Assembly: GCA_013368315.1 (NCBI GenBank)
Contig: JAACJM010000244.1
Location: 1-64,000, forward strand
DNA length: 64,000 nt
From: Tetrapyrgos nigripes
Lineage: Eukaryota; Basidiomycota; Agaricomycetes; Agaricales; Campanellaceae
Direction of reading: 5' to 3'
Numbering within the stretch: the stretch's first letter is position 1; every line of letters starts with the position of its first letter. This document shows positions 56,967-64,000 of this stretch, piece by piece. The translations under genes were made by a program, and so were the position numbers. The notes under the pieces were generated by a model, which had not been told where the DNA came from, made no database searches, and was given only the letters and a program-made list of their open reading frames with translations.

Positions 56967-58475
56967 CTCTAGGCTCATGTCCGGAATGGAAATCTTTTTT
57001 TTTCAAAAATTACCTGGTCACATGTTACGAGGCCCTTTAGGCCGAGTTAACTTATGTCGACCTCGCAATTGAGTAGCAAACTTTTCCACCCCACCTCAGC
57101 GCTCTGAAATGACCGAAATTGACTGACATTTCAACTGATGCGATCGCGTCATCCATGCTTCCTCCGTCGCCTTTCATGATGACACAGGCCATACAACCAA
57201 GACGAGTTTCAGACGCATTACCTTCCCTCAGCAGCTGTCAAAGTGCATCACTGTTGCTACCTCTAAACCTTCCAAAGATAGAGTTCTGTGGAGAAATAGG
57301 TTTGGCTGCACAACAGGTGTGTATCTTTGTCTCCCCTTGACCCTTTTCTGTGTGTGATACATAGCATTCACTATTTGGCATACATTATAGACCACAAGAG
57401 TTTTATTGCTTTGCAATGAGAGAAAGAGGCTGAGAGCCATTGAGCTTAGTGAATATATTATTATCATATCTTCCAAGGGCCTCGTAACTTGCCATGCAAA
57501 GCAGTGACACATTTCCCCAGTTCATTGCGCATGGGTCTTGTTTACAATGGCCACTTGGCTCAGCTATTTTGTTGTCTACCTTTCTTACTTAATCAAGGTT
57601 TTGTGAGGTCTCGGTTCAAGACTTACGAGTAGTAGTTGGTTCTGTTTTTACTTACATATGTATGGACTGGGTGGTTGCAAATGTTTTTTATTTTACTATT
57701 TGATCAATTTCATCTAAAGGTAAGTTACATTGGTTGATATTTCCATAGCTTCAAATCTAGACAGAGATGACAATCTGTAAGCATTATACAAAAAAGCAAA
57801 AGCAATAGTCATGTAATGTTATTGAGTATTTGCATATCTACATCTACTGTGGTTGTTTACACTAAGGCCTACCTGATTGACTCATTCTTAAATGCTTACT
57901 TGGAATCACCAAAGGCGCAGTCAAGAAGACAGAAAAGTGTCCAGCTAACATGCTTTTATGTGATTTTGGTTTTTGCGCAGTCTAATCACTACTGTAGTAT
58001 TTCTACCACACGAACAAGTAACAAATCACAGACCCCTCAATCATGGTCAATTCTGGAATCTGAATTTCGTAGTGCGTTCTCTGGACCCCTGTGCAGGGCC
58101 TCAGCATATCTTGTCACACTTTTCTTAAACTTTTGGCTGATTTAGCATGGTTTTCGAGGCGGCCAAAGGCTGCTCGTATCGCATGACACGTCCACAGGCC
58201 CTCCGTGCATACTCTCAACTCAAAATATCATGCCACGCACCAAAGCGACCGTTCATATGGTCGAAATACTACAGTATTATCACAGTCACAGTGCCGCTTT
58301 TGGACAGTAGAGTCATCACTATTACATGTATAAACCCTTTTTGGAGTACGAGGTAAGCATCATTACAGCTTAAAGCCTATTAGGAGCCCTGCGTAATCAG
58401 CATGACATAGTTAAACCACATTGGGATAGCCAATGCCCGATTTGGCATTGGAGCTATTCCGGACATGAGCCGAGA
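56967..58475. mobile_element. Possible DNA element with GGCTCATGTCCGGAAT inverted ends
   Basis: CTCTAGGCTCATGTCCGGAA (56967-56986) is mirrored by TTCCGGACATGAGCCGAGAG (about 58457-58476). A perfect hairpin CCAATGCC/GGCATTGG lies just inside the right end. The interior holds a MITE-A and short frames without recognisable domains. No clear target duplication is seen, so the assignment is tentative. Confidence 0.45.
57025..57521 (-). mobile_element. MITE family A, copy 5
   Basis: It begins TTACGAGGCCCTTTAGGCCG and ends GGGCCTCGTAACTTGCCATG, with AAAGCAGTGACACATTTCCC outside. About 120 bp longer inside than the copies at 7376 and 53481. Confidence 0.7.
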
Positions 58476-58481
58476 GTCCCA

Positions 58482-58612
58482 CACGCCGAAAATACAAAAA
58501 TATCCGCTCGGCAGAAAGGCGTACAGAAACACACTTTTTTACAGATATATCATATATCAGTAATAGTGATGTGATCTATCCGTCGAGTGGATATTTTTGT
58601 CTTTTCGGCGTG
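58482..58612. mobile_element. MITE family B, best-preserved copy, 131 bp
   Basis: The ends CACGCCGAAAATACAAAAAT and ATTTTTGTCTTTTCGGCGTG are inverted repeats. CCA on both sides may be a 3-bp duplication. CAC-initial ends plus a 3-bp duplication suggest the CACTA/EnSpm superfamily (inference). Confidence 0.75.
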
Positions 58613-59038
58613 CCAAAATCATATTGGGAACTGACAGTCAGCAGTATTTACTCACAGAGCCAAATTGGGAGCTGAGTGTAATCCTGATTTGTCTGATTTC
58701 CCCATTAGGTTCTAGCCCTTCCTGGACACCGCGTTAGACCCCTACCTTTGGTAGCGGGAATTCCGGTCTTGTAGGGATCTGACTCAGGTCATCAGGTTGA
58801 TGGAATCACCGAGAAAGCTGGGAAGGTCAAGGGAAGGCGGGGAACATCGAGGCGATTCCCGGTTCTATAGGGAATTGACTCAGCAAGAGAGGGTTATGGA
58901 TCGATTGTTTACTAGGGAAAGTGACACCGAGAAAGAGGTGTCACAACATGTGTTCTGAAATGTGGTTTTGTGTGAAGGACACAAGATCGCTGCTCTACTA
59001 CGGTCTATCATCATTATTTGAGTCTTCCGTGCTCAACA

Positions 59039-59047
59039 GATATATAA
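59039..59047 (+). promoter_or_regulatory. TATA box of AKR copy 2
   Basis: GATATATAAG lies about 75-83 bp upstream of the ATG at 59122, at a position similar to copy 1. Confidence 0.5.
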
Positions 59048-59121
59048 GCCGTTGCTTCATCAACCTCCGGCTACATCACTTCTCTGATCCAACTCACCTC
59101 TTATCAAAACCTTGAATCGAT

Positions 59122-60505
59122 ATGTCCGCTTTCCTGCCTCCTGAAGCCCCTCCTTCCAAGCTCGGTATCTACCGCCCTCTTTCTCCCAAGGCCGGCGTTC
59201 GCGTTTCTCCTCTTGTCTTGGGAGGTGCAAGTGTCGGATCTAGTGACTCTGGATGGAAATCTGCATGGGGAGATATGGACGAGGAAAAGTCCTACAAGTT
59301 ATTGGACAAATTCTACGAGCTTGGCGGTAACTTCATTGATACCGCAAACAGCTAGTACGTTTGTTGACCTTCAAGCCGTTCAACTTGTGATTAACTGGAA
59401 GATTTGATGATAGCCAAGACGAGACCTCTGAAAAGATCATCGGGAAATGGGCGGAAGAGAGAGGTATCCGAGATCAACTCTTCATCGCTACCAAGGTGTG
59501 CATAATCGGTATCTTTCTAAGTCACCGTAATCATCGCAAATCTGTAATCAGTACACCCATGGGCACAAAAAAAACGATCCCAATGTCAAGCAGAAAGTCC
59601 AATTCGTTGGTAACAACGCCAAATCGCTTCATGTTTCCGTCGAGGCTTCCTTGAAAAAGCTCCGAACTACATACATCGATCTTCTCTACGTTCACTGGTG
59701 GGACTGGGACTGCTCCGTTTCCGAGGTCATGGACGCGCTGCACAACGTTGTTCAACAGGGCAAGGTTATCTACTTGGTGCGATCGATTTAAAGAATTCAT
59801 CCAACCGTCAAAAACTCATTCTATCTTGACGTCAGGGTATCTCCGACACCCCAGCTTGGATTGTCTCAGAAGCTAACACCTACGCTCGCTTGATGGGAAA
59901 GACTCCCTTCGTCGTCTACCAAGGTGCCTGGAACGTCATGGACAGAACTTTCGAGCGTGAAATCATCCCGATGGCCAGAGCACAAGGTCTTGCTCTCTGT
60001 CCCTGGAACGTTTTGGCAGGAGGCAAATTCCGTACCGAAGTAGAGGAAAAAGCTCATGCTGAAGCTAGAGCTAGAGGTGATGGGAGACAGTTCCCAGGTG
60101 GGGCAGAGATGACTGCTCGAGAGATTGCAGTGAGCAAGGCTTTGGAGAAGGTTGCGAAGGAGGTTGGGGCGAAGAGTATTCGTGCTGGTGCGTGTCTTCA
60201 TTCAAATTTCCTGATCTTGTTACTGATGTGCACACAACGCAGTCGCCATCGCCTATCTCCTCCAGAAGACAACCTACGTCTTCCCCATCCTGGGTGGTCG
60301 CAAGCCAGAAAACTGGGAACAAAACATCGAAGCCCTTGATATTGCTCTGAGCCCTGCTCAGATCAAGGAACTCGAAGCTGTTGTTCCTGTTGACCCAGGA
60401 TTCCCGGGATTGTACATTGGTGACGGAACTGACATTAGCATGTTCTTGGGTCTTGAGATTAATACCGTCAGGGTTGGTTACCCTCAGCCCATTAAGCCTC
60501 AGTGA
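59122..60505 (+). CDS. Aldo-keto reductase, aryl-alcohol dehydrogenase (AAD) type, copy 2
   Basis: Exons 59122-59354, 59414-59495, 59552-59776, 59836-60187, 60243-60505 have exactly the lengths of copy 1 (233, 82, 225, 352, 263 nt) and encode 384 aa. The catalytic Asp73 (NFIDTANS), Tyr78, Lys105 and His153 are all kept. Differences are mostly silent or conservative (for example WNVLAGG for WNALAGG). Introns and promoter have diverged more than exons, which suggests that both copies are under selection as working enzymes (inference). The long frames on the opposite strand are shadows. Confidence 0.94.
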
Positions 60506-60755
60506 GTGAGTGCGTATGGGGGTCCTAAATCTTTGAGGTCGATGATGATGATCCCAATGTAATGAAATGGACAATCTGGTTGCAATCTGGATATAGACAA
60601 CTATATACACAAACATCTTGTACTTTTTTCATATTTTTTTACCCGCTTGCTTTGACAGTATTTCTTGGAACTTCTGAAAGATAAAATTGCATAGAAAATC
60701 ACAAAAAGAGTAGATCATGTGTGATACAACTAGGATCAAGCCAGAGCGTTGTCGC

Positions 60756-61133
60756 CAAGGGGGTCCGGGCCGGAGAATCCCGTACCGGGGCTAGGTAGGT
60801 TCCCTGGCTAAGCCCTTAAATTTTTTTTTTATTACCGACTAATTTGGAGCTGGCAAGTATGCTGGCGGGTGTCAATCTGGTGAGCTGTGAAGTTAAACGC
60901 ATAAATATATGCTCACCAGATGTTTATGACAATTAGGCAGTATCTCTGAGCGCGAGCAGGTTCCAACTGTCCGGCAAAGCACGAGACTTTAGGTCATGTG
61001 CACATACTATATTTGGCAGTTAAACTCGTGTGAACTTACCTTATATAGAAGGTAAGGTAGGTAGGTTCCTCGACCGAGGCACTAAATTTTTTTCCGGCCC
61101 CCGGTCGTTAAATTTTTTTTTCGGACCCCCTTG
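60756..61133. mobile_element. hAT-type MITE, 378 bp, with empty site in paralogous arm
   Basis: The ends CAAGGGGGTCCG and CGGACCCCCTTG are inverted repeats. The exact 8-bp duplication GTTGTCGC flanks it (60748-60755, 61134-61141). The left arm of the duplication has one uninterrupted GTTGTCGC at the matching place (about 42040-42050, minus strand). AAATTTTTTT runs and GTAGGTTCC occur at both ends inside. No coding sequence. Confidence 0.92.
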
Positions 61134-61379
61134 GTTGTCGCAGAAAGGCTCCGCAGTGCCCTCGGATTCCAGAATGGTGAAAGAAGTGAAAGAAGTAAAA
61201 GACATAGAGTTGAAGCTGCTAGCTAGTACTGGATTCTCGCTGGAGTCCAGTGGGCTGTCGGCATGACTGGGCCGTGATGATGTTACAGCGCATCGAGACT
61301 CGAGAGGAAGAGAAGGGAAATATGTTACGGAGGTTTGGACCGAAGTCCGACACATCCGACACCCACAGATCACCTGACT

Positions 61380-62461
61380 CATTGGAACTTCGACAGCACC
61401 GATCAACACAGCGGTGGTAGATGCATTTTTAGGGCAAGTTTTTGGGTCATCTTAAATTTTGGCTTTTTCAGGCCGGGTATTTTTGGCTGATCAGAGCCAA
61501 ACGAAGCAACAAATACTCTGGCAAAATACTCGTAAGTCGTGATTTAGATTTTCCCAGAAAACTTGTCCAAATATGCATCGACCTCTGCCATGCAAGGGGG
61601 TGGTGGAATAAAAATCTGGCACATCGGGTAGGGGGAAAAATGTTTTTTGACCCCCCCCCCTATTAGGGTCAGTCTGAGATACCCCTAGCAGTTTCTCAGA
61701 GCTATAGAACCACATAGGTAACTGTAAGAGGGTGTTAGAGCCAAATTAAATGAAATCTACACCTGAAAAACCCAAGCAGCAGTAGACCAGTGAATCTTAT
61801 CTATATGACTAAGATTACCTTATTGGGAAGGCATGATTCAGGGTTATGGCTTGTACTATCTTATCAGTAATGCATGATCTTGGATTTACTATATAAGGCA
61901 GGAGGGGGCGGTCCAGCGAGGTCACTACCTTTTTTTCTGACTGGATGTAAAGCCATGTTGAGGTTGAGATAACACTGCATTGAAAAGACATATTCAACCA
62001 GCATCAAACATCTCGATTGTTGATGCATAGCATATTTGAGCCAACAGTGTCCATGGTGGGGGGGTAAAAGTAGAGGGGGAAGGCGTAAGTTCTGGTGACT
62101 GACCTCTTGAAACACTTGTATAGTGGCTGTGTTGAATATTATCTGTGCTGGCTGCGATTGGTCATTTTCATGTGACAGACACATGAATAAAACGTGATGT
62201 AAATATGAGAAGGGGGGATTCCTACAAGTCTTCTACTAAAGTATTGGGAATTTGGCTCTAGCTCCCAAATTCAGTTACATATCTCGGTCTTCCCTTACTA
62301 TCTCTCTTCTGTCTGCTCTATGAGACAGTGTATGCTATTAAATGCCATTAAATAAATTAGATTATCATTTTCATGAATAAAACACTTTATTTAAGTCCAG
62401 AATTTGCCCACAGTCAACATCTTGCTGAAGCATTCGTTAGGCCCACTCAATTTGGTGACAG
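61380..62461. other. Intergenic repeats, no gene recognised
   Basis: It contains one CAAGGGGGTGGTGGAAT terminus (about 61595) of the hAT-like MITE group and a G/C homopolymer near 61650. A direct AT-rich stretch leads into the LTR. No recognisable open frame. Confidence 0.4.
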
Positions 62462-62843
62462 TGTAAGGGCAACTCCTGGCACATGAGGCAATCACTCAAC
62501 AACTGCAGGAGGGGATCCAAAGATATATAAATCAGAACTAGAAGATACAAGGCTGACATACTATGCACCTGCAGGAGGGGATCCAAAGAGAAAAACTCAA
62601 GGATACTTGCCTACAGGGAAGGGGTATATATACTTGTATGAAGGCCTGGGAAAAGATCTGCAAAACTGTACAGTTGAAACAAAGTAACAGAAAGGTGGAA
62701 TGATGGGAGATCAAATGATGAATGATGGATGATGGATGATGAAACAGTGAAACAGGGATAAACAAGTCAATGAAGTCCAGATAAAACAAGAACAAACAAG
62801 TCCGAAAGGAGAAGGGAAGGAAAAAAGAAACTGTCCCCTTACA
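62462..62843 (-). repeat. 3' LTR of second Ty3/gypsy element, 382 bp
   Basis: On the minus strand it starts TGTAAGGGGACAG and ends GCCCTTACA, with 8-bp inverted termini TGTAAGGG/CCCTTACA. A TATATATAC box lies near 62627. CTGCAGGAGGGGATCCAAAG occurs twice (about 62502 and 62571), an internal duplication in the transcribed part. Confidence 0.85.
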
Positions 62844-62854
62844 TCACCCCCCTA

Positions 62855-64000
62855 CTAGATCTGCGGTGACCTCGACGCAGCATGCCAGTTCCTGGAATGA
62901 TCAGCTTGCAACACTCGCACCATTTTAACAGCATCAGGATGCCTTGCATAGAAGTCTGCCACTGCCTTTGGAGCATGTACCAAATCCTCTGCACACTCCC
63001 ATGAGTCTTCTTGTGGTCCATAGCCTTTCCATCAGATGAGGTATTGCAACTTTTTCCAATGTCCATAATGACAACTATCCAAAATCTCTTCAACCTCAAA
63101 CTCTTCTTGGCCATCAATGATTTCAGGGTCAGGAGGTGGGTCAGGTCTACGACCAGGGATAGGATCGTCAGTGTAGCAGTCGAGTTTGATGACAGGGAAG
63201 ACTGGATGGAGGCGTTTCATGGATGGGGGAAGTTTCAGTTTGTAGGCACCCTTGCCAACTTCTTGAAGAACAGTGTAAGGCCTGAGCCAACGGTGACTGA
63301 GTTTCTTTGATGGACAGGTTGTGTTGATGTCAGAGCATCCAACCAGACCTTGTCACCAGGCTTAAAGATAGGGGCAGGGGTACGGCGACAGTTATAGTAT
63401 TGGGCATACTCTGACTTGGCCTTTGTGAGTGCTGCCTGCGCCTCTGTCCAGCCTGACTTGAGCTGATCAACAAAGTCATTGATGTTCTCCATCTCTGACC
63501 GCCATGTGTGAGGCTCAAAACCCATACGAGGGTTTCGACCAGTGTCAATCATGAAAGGAGTTGGCTGAATTGACACATGGACCTTATTGTTGTAGGAGAA
63601 CTCAGCAGTGGGCAGTAGCTCATCCCAGTCGTCCTGGCATTGACTCACCCACTGATGCAGGTAACCTTCTAGCTCTTGATTGACATGTTCGGTCTGCCTG
63701 TCTGTCTGTGGGTGGTAGGCTGTAGAAAGTTCCTGTTTGACACCAGCCATCCTACAGAGTACCTTCATGAAGTCCGTGACAAACTGTGGGCCACAGTCAG
63801 AGCATGCTGATCTGGGCATTCCATGGTGGTTCCATACTTCCCTGAAGTAGATACGTGCAGCTCCTTCAGCAGTAACCATTGTATGAGTCTGAAGGAAGTG
63901 ACCTCTCTTGCCCAACATGTCTACAACCACCATGACTGCATTGTACCCATGAGCTTCTGGTAGTTCGACAATGAAGTCAACTGACACTGACTGCCATGGC
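62855..64000 (-). pseudogene. int: Ty3/gypsy integrase core and chromodomain, one frameshift and one stop
   Basis: The frame enters at the right edge. The DDE core shows Asp in [14 protein letters not shown], Asp in [12 protein letters not shown] and Glu in [15 protein letters not shown], so all three acidic residues are kept. The C-terminal part is [12 protein letters not shown] frameshift near 63290 leads to MKRLHPVFPVIKLDC and DPIPGRRPDPP. The chromodomain (EFEVEEILDS, YLI(stop)WKGYGPQEDSWE) has a TGA where an Arg/Lys codon is usual. It ends at TAG 62855-62857. Compared with the first element this copy is young or lightly damaged. Confidence 0.88.

Larger units (their letters stand above)
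58855..61379 (+). repeat. Right arm of inverted segmental duplication carrying an AKR gene
   Basis: This is the counterpart of 41816-43905. Homology is interrupted only by a 378-bp MITE (60756-61133) and resumes directly behind it up to 61379. Confidence 0.85.
62462..64000 (-). mobile_element. Second Ty3/gypsy chromodomain retrotransposon, 3' part, runs off the right edge
   Basis: Integrase and chromodomain, then polypurine tract and 3' LTR, lie on the minus strand in that order. Unlike the element at 1-7256, only about 12 bp separate the pol stop (62855) from the LTR (62843), so there is no room for an antisense gene. It is a different family from the first element. Confidence 0.9.

Noticed and set aside
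1..64000. Repeat-induced point mutation (RIP) as cause of the transposon stops
   Set aside because: The changes I could compare are at CpG sites rather than the CpA context of ascomycete RIP, so deamination of methylated CpG fits better.
1..64000. tRNA or rRNA genes
   Set aside because: I found no convincing clover-leaf with A and B boxes and no rRNA-like segment when reading both strands. A covariance-model search would be decisive.

Overview
The window reads as nuclear DNA of a filamentous basidiomycete, most likely an Agaricomycete (inferred; no taxonomic marker is present). The intact host genes are broken by many short introns (44-71 nt, almost all GT-AG). The gene set (a secreted GMC oxidoreductase, a P450, aldo-keto reductases, an SDR) suits a wood- or litter-associated fungus. 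The transposons are chromodomain Ty3/gypsy elements, a LINE with RNase H, hAT elements and several MITE families.

Five host genes can be spliced by hand into complete frames: a GMC oxidoreductase (10840-13204, minus, 11 exons, 598 aa), an SDR (24479-25602, plus, 6 exons, 284 aa), a cytochrome P450 (37510-39862, minus, 14 exons, 530 aa) and two near-identical 384-aa aldo-keto reductases of the aryl-alcohol dehydrogenase type (42289-43675 minus; 59122-60505 plus). The two reductases lie on the arms of a large inverted duplication (41816-43905 and 58855-61379). A PDR-type ABC transporter survives only as a pseudogene (17290-18144). Together these genes suggest redox metabolism of small or aromatic compounds. 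They are scattered through transposons, so a functional cluster is only a possibility.

Layout. 1-7256: decayed Ty3/gypsy element carrying an extra antisense gene. 7257-9865: diverged repeats, a MITE, a 24-bp minisatellite and a 171-bp satellite. 10840-13204: GMC gene. 14081-14620: Tc1/mariner-like MITE. 17290-18144: ABC pseudogene. 20224-24111: 5'-truncated LINE with a 16-bp target duplication. 24479-25602: SDR. 27985-28570: the same 171-bp satellite, inverted. 28673-35872: a 22-bp minisatellite that changes orientation, split by a complete polymerase-less LTR element (29869-35479). 37510-39862: P450. 40429-49310: MITEs, AKR copy 1 and a 4.7-kb hAT transposon holding two further hAT-type insertions. 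50305-54521: inverted, truncated second copy of the polymerase-less LTR element. 54566-56357: degraded gene. 56967-58612: DNA-element remnants. 59122-60505: AKR copy 2. 60756-61133: hAT-type MITE with an exact empty site in the paralogous arm. 62462-64000: 3' end of another Ty3/gypsy element, on the minus strand.

The most unusual system is a pair of unrelated LTR-element families (1-7256; 29869-35479 with 50305-54521). Each carries, antisense to the element and next to its 3' LTR, an intron-containing gene for a protein with a Zn2Cys6-like cysteine cluster. In the polymerase-less family the sense and antisense genes meet tail to tail with overlapping stop codons.
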